This document shows positions 1 to 9,725 of a DNA stretch of 64,000 bases, one piece after another. Under the pieces are notes generated by a model. The model saw only the letters and a list, made by a program, of their open reading frames with translations. It was not told the DNA's origin and searched no databases. Every line of letters starts with the position of its first letter. Within the stretch, counting starts at the first letter, position 1. Source of the stretch: Rhodococcus qingshengii (GTDB taxonomy: Bacteria; Actinomycetota; Actinomycetes; Mycobacteriales; Mycobacteriaceae). A program made the position numbers and the translations under genes. The stretch is taken from the NCBI RefSeq assembly GCF_021025955.1, contig NZ_JAJNCL010000019.1:17239-81238 (forward strand), in the 5' to 3' direction.

Positions 1-707
1 GCCATCTGGGGCAGCGCCAAGCTCGCCTGAAGGTCGGTCATCCGGTAGTTCTGGCCGACCATCTCGTACTGGTAGCGCGCCCGCATCCCCTGGTTGCGCA
101 GGACCCGAAGACGATCGGCGATCGCGTCGTCGTCGGTCGTGATCATTCCGCCCTCGGCGGTCGTGAGGTTCTTCGTTGCATAGAACGAGAAGCAACCCAC
201 ACCGAAACTGCCGGCGCCTCGCCCGTCGAACGTCGCTCCATGGGCCTGAGCGGCGTCCTCGACGACAGTCAGACCGTTCTTCGATGCCAGCGGCATCAAG
301 GCACCCATGTCCGCCGACTGGCCGTACAGATGAACCGGCATCAGAACCTTCGTGCGCTCACCGATTCGCTCGGCAGCGACAGCGGGGTCGATATTGAAGT
401 CGGACTCGGAGATATCGGCAAACCTCGCGGTCGCGCCTGCCTCGAGAATTGCATTGAGCGTGGCCACGAACGTGAACGGCGTGGTCAGAACCTCGTCACC
501 CGGCTGAAGATCCTGGACCTGAAGCGCCGCGATCAATGCGGTCGTGCCGTTGTTCACCGCCACTGCCTGTCGCGTCCCGACCAGCGCCGCGAACTCGTCC
601 TCGAGCCGCTTCACCTTCGGCCCCTGCGCGACGATCCCCGATCGCAGAGTGTCCAGCACCTCGCGCTCGACTTCTTCCCCGAACGAGATACTGGATATCG
701 CGATCAC
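1..707 (-). CDS. DegT/DnrJ/EryC1/StrS-family sugar aminotransferase (3' end outside window)
   Basis: PLP-dependent aminotransferase that by family converts a nucleotide-linked keto-sugar to an amino-sugar. About 235 N-terminal residues are visible; the C-terminus lies beyond base 1. The GTG start at 707 has a strong GGAGGT ribosome site at 713-719. Visible family features are a VNNGTTAL segment near residue 51, EDAAQAHGA near 150 (Asp151 should contact the PLP pyridine nitrogen) and SFYATKN with the Schiff-base lysine at about Lys179, followed by a Gly-rich stretch. It is transcribed away from an LpxA-like acyltransferase, which suggests amination followed by N-acylation of a sugar for a surface glycan. 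The exact sugar cannot be read from sequence. Family assignment is secure; substrate is inference. Confidence 0.93.
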   Translation of the reverse strand, partial: MIAISSISFGEEVEREVLDTLRSGIVAQGPKVKRLEDEFAALVGTRQAVAVNNGTTALIAALQVQDLQPGDEVLTTPFTFVATLNAILEAGATARFADISESDFNIDPAVAAERIGERTKVLMPVHLYGQSADMGALMPLASKNGLTVVEDAAQAHGATFDGRGAGSFGVGCFSFYATKNLTTAEGGMITTDDDAIADRLRVLRNQGMRARYQYEMVGQNYRMTDLQASLALPQM

Positions 708-817
708 TGAGTTACCTCCGATAGATTCATCCGACCGTCGTCGGAACGAAATACCCCGACAACCCAGGAAGCGTATCGAAACACGATTCGATACTTCGAG
801 AGGATTCCGGAACCTGC

Positions 818-1534
818 ATGTCTGAACGAGCCGACTGCCACATCCATCCGACCGCCGTGATCGGCGCCGACGTACTGATCGGGGCGGGAGTCACGATCGG
901 ACCGAACGCGGTACTCACCGGCCCACTCGAAATCGGCGACGACTGCTGGATCGGCTCGGGAGCGGTCTTGGGAGCTCCCCCCGAGATCCTCGGCGCGCTA
1001 CATCCGACGTCCTGGTCCGTCAGCGCCGGTCTGGGAATTCGAATCGGTGCTCGAACGACGATTCGCGAATTGAGCACAGTCCATCAGGGAAGCGAACGCC
1101 GCACCGAAATCGGCGAAGACTGCTTCGTGATGAACAGAGTGGGAATCGAGCACGACGTGCAGATCGGTGACCGCTGCGTCGTGTCCTCCGGTACGACGCT
1201 TGCCGGGCACGTCAGCGTCGGAGACGGCGTCAACCTGGGCATGCACACTGTCGCGCACCAACGACGCGTCATCGGCTCCGGATCCATGATCGGGATGGGA
1301 ACCGTCGTGGTCAAGGACGTCCCGCCCTTCGCCAAGGCATTCGGCAATCCGGTGTCGTTGCACGGTGTCAACCGAATCGGAATGAGCCGATCAGGTATCG
1401 CGGACGCGGATATTTCCGCGATCGAAGATCTCTACACCGCCGGTAGCTTCGGCACGTCACCGGCCATTCCGGACTCGCTCTCGGAAGCCTTCACCTGGTG
1501 GCGGGAACGCGCCGACAAACCGCTCGTGGTTTAG
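818..1534 (+). CDS. LpxA-like left-handed beta-helix acyltransferase
   Basis: A 238-residue hexapeptide-repeat acyltransferase. Repeats of the [IV]G-x4 type run from about residue 12 to 170 and form a left-handed beta-helix. The order of segments follows UDP-GlcNAc O-acyltransferase LpxA: a GGAPxE-like loop near 52, TIRE-x-STVHQG near 81-91, an EHD motif with His112 at the place of the E. coli LpxA catalytic histidine, TLAGHVSVGDG, a VHQ-like segment, VxKDVPPFAKAFGNP, and a short C-terminal helical region. Rhodococci have no lipid A, so the acceptor is probably an amino-sugar nucleotide made with the divergent DegT aminotransferase. An alternative is a dTDP-3-amino-sugar N-acetyltransferase of the QdtC/FdtC type. 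Fold is certain; substrate unknown. Confidence 0.85.
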   Translation: MSERADCHIHPTAVIGADVLIGAGVTIGPNAVLTGPLEIGDDCWIGSGAVLGAPPEILGALHPTSWSVSAGLGIRIGARTTIRELSTVHQGSERRTEIGEDCFVMNRVGIEHDVQIGDRCVVSSGTTLAGHVSVGDGVNLGMHTVAHQRRVIGSGSMIGMGTVVVKDVPPFAKAFGNPVSLHGVNRIGMSRSGIADADISAIEDLYTAGSFGTSPAIPDSLSEAFTWWRERADKPLVV

Positions 1535-1592
1535 CGAGACAAATCCTGGTTGGTATCGTCTGCGAAATGACGAACGGGCGGGATGCAGGCGC

Positions 1593-2612
1593 GTGAGTAC
1601 CTCTCCCGAATCTGATCAACCGGTCGAAGACGTCGAACCGGCAGCAGAGCCGAACGCTCTACGCGGCCTTCTCGTCAACGGATTCAAGGTCCTCGTCACC
1701 CTCGCGATCGTCGTCGCGATCATCTTCGCGGTGAAGTCCCAGTGGTCCGAGGTCAAGAACACGATCACCGAGCTGAACTGGTGGACGCTTGCCGCCTCGT
1801 CGGTGTTCATCTTCCTCGGTATGGGTGCCGCAGTGCGGGCCTGGCAACACGCACTCGGCGCCCTCGAACAACCGATCCCGGCCTTCGACGCCGCTCGCGC
1901 TTATCTGGTCGGCCAACTCGGCAAGTACCTTCCCGGCAGTGTCTGGGCCTTCGTTCTGCAAACGGAACTCGTGAGGCGCGCCGGTGTGTCCCGCGCCGCA
2001 GGCTTTGTCGCAGTGCTGGTCACGGTGGGATTGAGCACAACTTCGGCGCTGGTCGTCGGCCTCTTCGGTCTACCTGCCCTGTTCGAGGTCAGCACGGCGG
2101 CAGCGGTCGGCGTGATCATCCTGGTACCGATCGCATTGGTCTGCGCCTACCCTCCGGTGCTCACTCGCCTGGTGAACCTCGCGCTGAAACTGCTCCGCCG
2201 CACGCCGCTGCACAAGCCGCTCACGATGCACAAGATTGCGCTCGCATTGGGCTGGTGCGCAGCAAGCTGGGTGCTCTACGGCATCCAGTTGTGGCTACTC
2301 GCGTCCAGTTCGGCCGGCTTCGAAATCCGTGGGCTCGTCCAGTGCATCGGCGCTCTTGCCCTCGGTATGTGCGCGGGCGTCCTCGTGTTCGTCGTCCCGT
2401 CCGGAATCGGTGTCCGCGAAGCCGTCATCGTCGCCGCGCTTTCACCGTTCATGGATGCCGGCGTCGCGCTAGGCCTCGCACTGGCGTCGAGGCTGCTGTT
2501 CACCCTCTGTGAAGTCTTTGCCGGCGCCGTGGCTGCACTGTCGGGATCACGAGGCCTGCGCAATGCACTCGTGCACGAACGTTCCCGAGTGCCGGACCCC
2601 ACCAAAGCCTGA
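1593..2612 (+). CDS. Flippase-like integral membrane protein (lysylphosphatidylglycerol synthase TM-domain/UPF0104 family)
   Basis: A 339-residue protein with about eight hydrophobic segments after a charged N-terminus rich in Asp and Glu. The segment GKYLPGSVW near residue 108 and a late VPSGIGVREA segment are typical of the UPF0104/AglD2-like domain also found at the N-terminus of MprF. The aminoacyl-transfer domain of MprF is absent, so only the membrane (putative flippase) half is present. It lies 58 nt after the LpxA-like gene on the same strand and may export or flip the lipid-linked product of that pathway. The GTG start at 1593 follows a GGCGGGAT-type weak ribosome site. Family good, transported substrate unknown. 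Confidence 0.8.
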   Translation: MSTSPESDQPVEDVEPAAEPNALRGLLVNGFKVLVTLAIVVAIIFAVKSQWSEVKNTITELNWWTLAASSVFIFLGMGAAVRAWQHALGALEQPIPAFDAARAYLVGQLGKYLPGSVWAFVLQTELVRRAGVSRAAGFVAVLVTVGLSTTSALVVGLFGLPALFEVSTAAAVGVIILVPIALVCAYPPVLTRLVNLALKLLRRTPLHKPLTMHKIALALGWCAASWVLYGIQLWLLASSSAGFEIRGLVQCIGALALGMCAGVLVFVVPSGIGVREAVIVAALSPFMDAGVALGLALASRLLFTLCEVFAGAVAALSGSRGLRNALVHERSRVPDPTKA

Positions 2613-2619
2613 CGTTCGG

Positions 2620-3630
<1,011 letters not shown>

Positions 3631-3718
3631 TCAGGCTCATCGAACGAACTCCCACTTTAGCGGCCGGGCGTGTCATGCCCGTTTGCGTCGGCAGGCAGGA
3701 GTGCAGGACACTGCACGC

Positions 3719-4594
3719 ATGCGCGGAATCATTCTGGCCGGTGGTACCGGGTCGCGGTTGCACCCGATCACCCTCGGAGTGAGCAAGCAACTGTTGCCTG
3801 TCTACGACAAGCCGATGATCTATTACCCGCTCTCCACTCTCATGCTCGCCGACATTCGCGACATCTTGATCATCACGACCCCACACGACGCCGAACAATT
3901 CCGCCGGGTTCTCGGCGACGGCTCACAATTCGGCGTCAACCTCACGTATGCGGTGCAACACGAACCGAACGGCCTCGCAACGGCATTCACCCTCGGTGCA
4001 GAGCACATCGGATCCGACTCCGTGGCGCTCGTCCTCGGCGACAACATCTTCTACGGCCCCGGCCTCGGAACCCAACTCAGGCGTTTCTCCGACATCGACG
4101 GCGGAGCCGTATTCGCTTACTGGGTCTCGAATCCGACCGCCTACGGCGTCGTCGAATTCGACGACTCGGGTCGCGCAGTGTCCATCGAGGAAAAGCCGAC
4201 GTCACCGAAATCCAATTACGCAGTCCCCGGCCTCTACTTCTACGACAGCGACGTCGTGGACATCGCACGCACTCTGAAGCCCTCTGCGCGTGGCGAATAC
4301 GAAATCAGCGATATCAACCAGCGCTATCTCGAAGCAGGCAAACTCTCTGTCGACGTCCTCCCCCGCGGAACCGCGTGGCTCGACACCGGCACACCCGATT
4401 CCTTGCTCGAGGCTGCAAACTACGTGAGGACCATCGAACACCGCCAGGGTCTCAAGATCGGTTCACCTGAAGAGGTCGCGTGGCGTCAAGGATTCATCAC
4501 CTCCGACCAATTACGCACTCAGGCAGAAACATTGGGCAAATCCGGGTACGGCAACTACCTACTCGAGCTGCTCGAGCACGGCAAGGAATGGTGA
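3719..4594 (+). CDS. rmlA: Glucose-1-phosphate thymidylyltransferase RmlA
   Basis: Catalyses dTTP plus glucose-1-phosphate to dTDP-glucose, the first step of dTDP-rhamnose synthesis. The protein is 291 residues, the normal length of this enzyme. It opens with the nucleotide-binding signature [14 protein letters not shown] and continues with [18 protein letters not shown], the LGDNIFYG metal/nucleotide loop and the EEKPTSPKS segment. The ATG at 3719 was chosen although the reading frame stays open upstream to 3578, because the family N-terminus begins exactly there. The stop overlaps the GTGACGTG junction with rmlC, whose start follows after one base, so the two are translationally coupled. 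Confidence 0.96.
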   Translation: MRGIILAGGTGSRLHPITLGVSKQLLPVYDKPMIYYPLSTLMLADIRDILIITTPHDAEQFRRVLGDGSQFGVNLTYAVQHEPNGLATAFTLGAEHIGSDSVALVLGDNIFYGPGLGTQLRRFSDIDGGAVFAYWVSNPTAYGVVEFDDSGRAVSIEEKPTSPKSNYAVPGLYFYDSDVVDIARTLKPSARGEYEISDINQRYLEAGKLSVDVLPRGTAWLDTGTPDSLLEAANYVRTIEHRQGLKIGSPEEVAWRQGFITSDQLRTQAETLGKSGYGNYLLELLEHGKEW

Positions 4595-4595
4595 C

Positions 4596-5201
4596 GTGGA
4601 AATTCGTCCACTGAAGATCGCCGGAGCTTGGGAAATTACGCCGAAGCAGTTCGGTGACAACCGCGGTGTCTTTCTCGAATGGTTCAAAAGCTCCGCCTTC
4701 ACCGCCGCGACCGGCCGCACTCTCGATCTCGCGCAGGCCAACTGCTCGGTTTCCGAAGCCGGTAGCCTCCGCGGGATCCACTTCACCGACAATCCGCCCG
4801 GACAGGCGAAATACATCACCTGCGTGAAAGGTGCCTTCCTCGACGTTGTCGTAGACCTGCGCGTCGGATCACCGACCTTCGGCGAGTGGGATGCGGTGGT
4901 GATCGACGACGTCGATCGACGAGCGGTGTTCCTGGCGGAAGGCCTCGGCCACGCCATCCTTTCACTCGAAGACGGATCGACAGTGATGTACCTGTGCAGC
5001 ATCGAATACTCCCCCCGCCTGGACCGCGACCTCGATCCCTTCGATCCGGAACTCGCGATCGAATGGCCGAAGACAGACCGTAAGGGCAACCCCCTGACCT
5101 ACGAGCTCTCCGCAAAGGACGCCGCCGCACCGTCCCTGTCGACGCTCCGCGCAGACGACCTGTTGCCCGGTTTTGTGGCCGAAGATTCGCCGAATCGGTA
5201 A
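4596..5201 (+). CDS. rmlC: dTDP-4-dehydrorhamnose 3,5-epimerase RmlC
   Basis: Cupin-fold epimerase acting on dTDP-4-keto-6-deoxyglucose, the third step of dTDP-rhamnose synthesis. The protein is 201 residues. SLRGIHF contains the catalytic base His62, and Lys72 lies in PGQAKYI. The usual downstream segments CVKGAFLDVVVDLR and FLAEGLGHAILSLED are present. GTG start one base after the rmlA stop. RmlD, the final reductase, is not in this window, so the set here is RmlB divergent from RmlA-RmlC. Confidence 0.95.
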   Translation: MEIRPLKIAGAWEITPKQFGDNRGVFLEWFKSSAFTAATGRTLDLAQANCSVSEAGSLRGIHFTDNPPGQAKYITCVKGAFLDVVVDLRVGSPTFGEWDAVVIDDVDRRAVFLAEGLGHAILSLEDGSTVMYLCSIEYSPRLDRDLDPFDPELAIEWPKTDRKGNPLTYELSAKDAAAPSLSTLRADDLLPGFVAEDSPNR

Positions 5202-5226
5202 TCTTCACCTTTCACGACTCGATGGG

Positions 5227-6345
5227 ATGACGACCGGCGGGACGGACGGCTGGATGACCAAACGTGCGAGCAGACGCGGCCTGTGGACGGCCGTCGTTCT
5301 CGCAGCCGGGCTCGGCGCCCTCGCACTGGTCGCACCGCCTCTGACTCCAGGCACGATCGAGTCCGCCCCCATCACGGTCATTACGACCACCCCACCGGCT
5401 CCGGTTGTTCCGCTCTCCCCGGAGGAGCTCGCGGCCCGGGTGGTCCCCACCATCGTCACCATCACCGCGCCGGCCGGATTCACCACCACCGCTGGAACCG
5501 GGATCGTGCTCTCCCCTGACGGGGTGGTGCTCACGAATCACCACGTCATCAGCGGAGCCTCGGACGTCACTGCCGTCAGCATGTCCAACGGACTGATCTA
5601 CGACGCCGAGATCCTCGGTTACGACAGCGTAAGCGACCTTGCCGTCCTGCGCCTCGCGGGCGCCACCGATCTGCCGGTGGCAGTGGTCGGCAAGTCCGTG
5701 GAAGCCGCTCGTGGGGACTCCGTCACCGCAATCGGAAATGCCGATGGCGGCGGAGTGCCCGTCCCGGCTCCCGGCGTCATCACCAACCTCGGTGTCACCG
5801 TCAACACTCGCAACGTGTCCGATGGATCGCGAAACCAGTTGAAGGGCCTCATCGAGGTGGACGCGGACATCCGGCCTGGCGATTCCGGTGGCCCCCTGGT
5901 CAACGCCGTTGGCGAGCTGATCGGCGTCAGCAGCGCGGGCAACGCCGTCACCGACCGCACCGAAACCTCACCGGCGCCTCAGTCCTACGCGATACCGATC
6001 GACACCGCACTACCGATCGTCGAGCAGGTACTCGGTGGCCGCTCCTCCGAGACCGTGCGTGTGGGACCGACACCCGTGCTCGGTGTCGCGGTGAAGGACC
6101 ACGCAGAAATGCCGCCCGGCGCCGAAGTTGTTGCCGTGAGCTTCGATTCGCCGGCCGAACGGGTGGGGCTCACCAAAGGCGCGGTCATCACGGAGTTCGG
6201 GGGCAGCCGGATCGCGTCGTCCGCGGACCTCAATGCGGCGATGAGCTCACGCCGCCCCGGCGACACCGTCGCGCTGACGTGGGTAGACGCGACGGGGCAG
6301 CCCGGGGCCGGGTCCTTGGTTCTCGACGAGGGACCACCTCGCTAG
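5227..6345 (+). CDS. Membrane-anchored HtrA/DegP-like serine protease with PDZ domain
   Basis: A 372-residue S1C-family protease. An N-terminal membrane segment (about 19-37) and a Pro/Thr-rich linker precede a trypsin-like domain with the full triad His106 (TNHHVI), Asp137 (SVSDLAVL) and Ser220 (GDSGGPL). A C-terminal PDZ domain occupies about 285-365. The topology implies an extracytoplasmic protease for envelope quality control or regulated cleavage. The ATG at 5227 was chosen because the open frame upstream runs into rmlC; the ATG at 5254 is another possible start. It follows rmlC by 25 nt and may be cotranscribed with rmlA-rmlC. Confidence 0.9.
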   Translation: MTTGGTDGWMTKRASRRGLWTAVVLAAGLGALALVAPPLTPGTIESAPITVITTTPPAPVVPLSPEELAARVVPTIVTITAPAGFTTTAGTGIVLSPDGVVLTNHHVISGASDVTAVSMSNGLIYDAEILGYDSVSDLAVLRLAGATDLPVAVVGKSVEAARGDSVTAIGNADGGGVPVPAPGVITNLGVTVNTRNVSDGSRNQLKGLIEVDADIRPGDSGGPLVNAVGELIGVSSAGNAVTDRTETSPAPQSYAIPIDTALPIVEQVLGGRSSETVRVGPTPVLGVAVKDHAEMPPGAEVVAVSFDSPAERVGLTKGAVITEFGGSRIASSADLNAAMSSRRPGDTVALTWVDATGQPGAGSLVLDEGPPR

Positions 6346-6379
6346 CCTCGAAAAGCTCTAGCCGTGAAAGCATCGTCGC

Positions 6380-7240
6380 ATGACCACGGTCCTTCTCCTC
6401 ACCTGTGACGGCGCCGCCCGCGAGGCGGATGTCGAAAGCAAACTCGTCATGGAAGCTCTCACCCCCTACGGCATTGCGTCGACAATGGCGCCGTGGTCGA
6501 GTCCGTCTCTCCGCGACATCGTCGCCGACCTGGTTCTGATCCGGTCTACGTGGGACTACACGCAGCGCCTCGAGGAGTTTCTCACCGTTCTCGATCAGCT
6601 GACCGTTCCGATCGCCAATCCCCTCGCGATCGTCAAGTGGAACGCCCACAAGGGATACCTGACCGAACTTGCAGCAGCAGGGGTACCCATCGTCCCCACC
6701 GCTGTGCTCACCGCCGGAAAGAGCGAAACACTCACCCTCCCTTCGTTCGAGAGTGCCGACGTCATCGTCAAGCCTGCGGTGTCCGCCGGCGCTGTCGGAG
6801 TCGGAAAATTTGCCTCCGGGTCCGCGCAGGCCCACGCTCACCTCAGCTCCATCCTCGAGAGTGGCAACGACGCATTGGCCCAGCCCTTCATCTCGGACGT
6901 CGTCGACGGCGAGCGCTCGATCATCCACATCGGCGGACGTTACTCCCATGCGGTCCGGAAGATCCCGGCCGCCAACGACTTCCGTGTGCAGGAATACCAC
7001 GGCGGAACCAACCACCTCCACGAACCGTCCACCGCCGAACTCGCGGTGGCAGATGCGGCACTGGCCGCAGCTCCGTGCGGCCCCGGCGAATTGCTTTACG
7101 CGCGTGTGGACGTCGTGGGGCCGGTGGATCAACCACTGCTCATGGAAGTGGAGTTGATCGAGCCCGAACTCTTTCTGCCATTCGCCCCTGGATCTGCCGA
7201 CGCCCTCGCACGGGCAGTTGTCGCATCACTGCGCACGTGA
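6380..7240 (+). CDS. ATP-grasp ligase, RimK/DcsG-like
   Basis: A 286-residue protein with ATP-grasp organisation. The N-terminal domain ends near the IRSTWDY segment at about residue 54. A VIVKPAVSAGAVGVGKF segment near 130-145 should bind ATP, and QPFISDVVDGERSIIHIGG near 174 is the central strand pair. The C-terminal LLMEVELIEPELFL (about 254-268) carries the acidic metal ligands. The closest pattern I recognise is the glutathione-synthetase-like group that includes the cycloserine enzyme DcsG. The acyl acceptor cannot be predicted. It stands alone between a protease and a convergent esterase, with which its 3' end overlaps by 15 nt. Confidence 0.72.
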   Translation: MTTVLLLTCDGAAREADVESKLVMEALTPYGIASTMAPWSSPSLRDIVADLVLIRSTWDYTQRLEEFLTVLDQLTVPIANPLAIVKWNAHKGYLTELAAAGVPIVPTAVLTAGKSETLTLPSFESADVIVKPAVSAGAVGVGKFASGSAQAHAHLSSILESGNDALAQPFISDVVDGERSIIHIGGRYSHAVRKIPAANDFRVQEYHGGTNHLHEPSTAELAVADAALAAAPCGPGELLYARVDVVGPVDQPLLMEVELIEPELFLPFAPGSADALARAVVASLRT

Positions 7241-8197
7241 CTCCTGGGGCGGGACCGCATCGAGCCTGGTGCGAATGAACCTGGCAACATCGCGTAACGC
7301 AGCCCGGCTCTCCGGCAAGCCAGGCCAGACGGCGGGAAACGCGTGAACCTGGCCGTTCCAGATCTGCAGCGAGCACGGCACCCCCGCGGAGGCGAGCCGT
7401 TGCGCCATCACCTCCGAATCGACTCTGAGCACCTCGGATTCGGCGGCGATCAGCAACGACGGCGGCAGCGCGGCAAGATCGCCGTCGACGGGTGAGTTCG
7501 TCTGTCCACCAAGCTTTCCGATCGCCATCAAGGCCGACACCGGGGCGATCACGTCACGTCGAGCGTTGGCGTGAACCGTTTTGGTGGTGCAGTCGAGATC
7601 GAGGAGCGGTGAGAGTCCGACAAGGCCGGCCGGAACGTCGAGTCCGGCGGACACAGCAGCAAGCGCCGTCGCGAAAACCAGGAAACCTCCGGCCGAATCA
7701 CCCACGAAGACAATCTTTTCCGGCAAGGCTCCCTGTTCCAGGAGCCACCGGTACGCACCCAGGCAGTCGTCGACGGACCCGCTGATACTCGTGCTCGGCA
7801 ACTGCCGATACGCGACGTGCAGGACCGGAAGGCCGGTTCGCTTGGCGATGCTGGCAACCACCGGCCGATGCGTGTTGAGCCCGCAGCACATGAACCCGCC
7901 GCCGTGCAGGTAGAGAACGACACCGTCGCGCAGATCAGCCGTCGAGCCTGCCGTGCGCACGAGTTCACCGTTGAATCCCGGAAAACGAATCGCCTCCCGA
8001 TCGATCCCGGACGGAATGCGTACACCTGCGGCCGAGTCCAGAACTGCGGCGCGGCGCATGGCGCCAGGCGTCAACGGGGCGATCCCGACTACGGGCCGAA
8101 GCATCCATCGGCACGCGTTGTAGAGGACCTGTGATTCGATACTCGGCCTGCCGTATCGAGTTCCGGTCCTACGACTGACAGTCGGCAACAGAGACAT
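7226..8197 (-). CDS. Alpha/beta hydrolase, HSL-type esterase/lipase
   Basis: A 323-residue esterase of the hormone-sensitive lipase (family IV) group. The oxyanion motif HGGGF is at 98-102, the nucleophile Ser168 sits in GDSAGGF, and the Asp and His of the triad are expected in the AAESEVLRVDSE and NGQVHAFP segments near the C-terminus. No signal peptide is obvious, so it is probably cytoplasmic and acts on short or medium acyl esters. Mycolata genomes hold many such Lip/NlhH proteins. The start at 8197 is an ATG about 20 nt upstream of the neighbouring PIN gene's stop; the two are codirectional and may form a unit. Confidence 0.88.
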   Translation of the reverse strand: MSLLPTVSRRTGTRYGRPSIESQVLYNACRWMLRPVVGIAPLTPGAMRRAAVLDSAAGVRIPSGIDREAIRFPGFNGELVRTAGSTADLRDGVVLYLHGGGFMCCGLNTHRPVVASIAKRTGLPVLHVAYRQLPSTSISGSVDDCLGAYRWLLEQGALPEKIVFVGDSAGGFLVFATALAAVSAGLDVPAGLVGLSPLLDLDCTTKTVHANARRDVIAPVSALMAIGKLGGQTNSPVDGDLAALPPSLLIAAESEVLRVDSEVMAQRLASAGVPCSLQIWNGQVHAFPAVWPGLPESRAALRDVARFIRTRLDAVPPQESRAQ

Positions 8198-8216
8198 CTG
8201 TCCAGATTAGAAGCGA

Positions 8217-9134
8217 TCAGGCACCGAAGAGGTCGACTTCGTCGAGATCGTCGACGATCGTGACCTTTCGTTTCCGCCCGCCGATGACCTTGCCCAGACC
8301 GCGCAGTCCACCGGACTGAGCTTTCGGGGCGGGTTCGATGCGCTGAGGCGCAACTCTCGTCCGCGCTGCGCGCTGAACGGGCTTGGGTGCGGGAGCTACT
8401 GCCGGTGCCGCGGGTTCGGGAACCTCTGCGGGAGCCACGGGTTCGGGAACCTCTGCTGGAACCACCGCTTCCGGCTCCACAAAACCCTGAACAACCTGGG
8501 CCTCGGAGGTCGGCTCAGCGACTTCCTCCACCTGCACCGGTCCGTCGATCACCGGGATGTCCGACGCCCAGCGGACCCGATACTCAAGGCCGCGCGACGC
8601 CAGTTCACGTGCGAGATCCGCATGCCAGACCCCGTCTTCGCCGTCGCCGTATGCCCGTGCGTCGGAGCTGACCCAGATGACGTCGACGCCCGGGTTGCGG
8701 TCGGCGAGATCGAGCACGGTCAGCCAGTTCAGGGTCGCCGGATATCCGTCACGTTTCTTCTTGTCGGTATAGGGCCGACGCAGCGAGATCGCCCTCTCGG
8801 CCACCTCGAGATGCGAAACGTCAACTGGATCGACCACTTCGACACCGATCGCCACGAGGTCTTCGATCACGTCGTCGACGTAGCCGTCGGCCTTGTCGTG
8901 AGCCGCGTCGACGAACCTCGTGAGGTCGCGCCGCAGCCCCAGTCGGTCGTACATGCGCGCCTGGACGCTCAGGGCCGCGATCATCTCCGCCGATTCCTCG
9001 CGGTAGCGACTCGCAACTTCGAGTACGACCAATCGCGGCACGACGACGCGGTGTCCGAGTGCGCGAGCGTCGGCGATGGCAGTGTCGAACCGTGCACCCC
9101 TGGTCAGGGCCGAAGAATCGAGAACGATGATCAT
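8217..9134 (-). CDS. PIN-like (DUF4935-type) protein with Pro/Ala/Val-rich tail
   Basis: A 305-residue protein. The N-terminal 200 residues read as a PIN-fold nuclease-like domain: VLDSSAL at 4-10 supplies the first acidic residue, followed by [10 protein letters not shown], a conserved [20 protein letters not shown] segment near 134 typical of DUF4935, and [12 protein letters not shown] supplying a late acidic residue. Residues of about 205-265 are a low-complexity linker built on PAEVPEP repeats, and the C-terminus is basic. No antitoxin-sized gene is adjacent, so a classic toxin-antitoxin role is not supported. It could act on RNA; this is inference from fold only. Confidence 0.7.
   Translation of the reverse strand: MIIVLDSSALTRGARFDTAIADARALGHRVVVPRLVVLEVASRYREESAEMIAALSVQARMYDRLGLRRDLTRFVDAAHDKADGYVDDVIEDLVAIGVEVVDPVDVSHLEVAERAISLRRPYTDKKKRDGYPATLNWLTVLDLADRNPGVDVIWVSSDARAYGDGEDGVWHADLARELASRGLEYRVRWASDIPVIDGPVQVEEVAEPTSEAQVVQGFVEPEAVVPAEVPEPVAPAEVPEPAAPAVAPAPKPVQRAARTRVAPQRIEPAPKAQSGGLRGLGKVIGGRKRKVTIVDDLDEVDLFGA
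8411..8464. repeat. 27-bp tandem repeat (two copies) in the PIN-protein tail
   Basis: Two adjacent 27-bp units (8411-8437 and 8438-8464) differ at only a few bases and encode the [13 protein letters not shown] nine-residue repeats of the linker on the minus strand. A third degenerate unit follows. The array keeps frame, so copy-number change would lengthen or shorten the linker without disrupting the gene. Confidence 0.8.
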
Positions 9135-9188
9135 GCGCTCGATTCTCTCTCGAGAAACCGGACGAATGCGCTAATCCACCCCGAACCG

Positions 9189-9572
9189 TTACTTGATCTT
9201 GAAGATCACTGCCCGCTGAACGATGAAGTTGATGACCGTCGCGGTGCCCTGCGCGATGACGAAGGCCAGCGGTGTCCGCCACCAATGTTCATCAAAGACA
9301 TGGACCATCACTTCGTTGAGTCCGACCTGAACCGCAAAAGTGACCGCGTACAGCGCAACAACCGCGATGAAGCGGGCGCGCGAAGGCTCGGCCTTGAACG
9401 TCCACCGACGATTGATGAGATACGCCGTCGTGGTGCCCGCGACGAAGCTCAGCGATTTTGCGGCGACGCGAGGCAATCCCAACGCAAAGAGCAGCACGTA
9501 CAGTCCGTAGTCCACGACCGCCGACAGCCCACCCGTCGCGACGAACCGGACGATCTGCGTTTTCAGGTCCAT
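9189..9572 (-). CDS. GtrA-family membrane protein (Rv3789-like)
   Basis: A small protein of 127 residues with four transmembrane helices, beginning [17 protein letters not shown] and ending [14 protein letters not shown], the standard GtrA layout. Its place next to dprE1 matches M. tuberculosis Rv3789, which has been linked to handling of decaprenylphosphoryl-arabinose and to anchoring of arabinan enzymes. The gene here points away from dprE1, unlike the mycobacterial arrangement. The ATG at 9572 was chosen because the GtrA core starts there. The frame is open upstream and GTG codons up to about 9703 could add a Pro/Val-rich extension; none has a well-placed ribosome site. Confidence 0.85.
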   Translation of the reverse strand: MDLKTQIVRFVATGGLSAVVDYGLYVLLFALGLPRVAAKSLSFVAGTTTAYLINRRWTFKAEPSRARFIAVVALYAVTFAVQVGLNEVMVHVFDEHWWRTPLAFVIAQGTATVINFIVQRAVIFKIK

Positions 9573-9725
9573 CGCATCGTCGGCGATGTCCGTCGTGACA
9601 GGAATCTCGACGGGCAGCGGGACGTGGGGTTCGTGCTGGTGACTTGCAGGTGTTTCGGGCACGACGACGAGAGTAACCACTCGAGTCGGAGCCGTCGGCA
9701 CTACTCCCAGGTAACCTCTACCTTG

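Noticed and set aside
8217..9134. Toxin-antitoxin module based on the PIN-like domain
   Set aside because: No small partner gene is adjacent and the protein is too long for a typical VapC toxin.
8622..9725. Plus-strand open frame upstream of and in frame with dprE1
   Set aside because: The DprE1 family N-terminus begins at the ATG at 9726; the extension is antisense to the PIN-like and GtrA genes.
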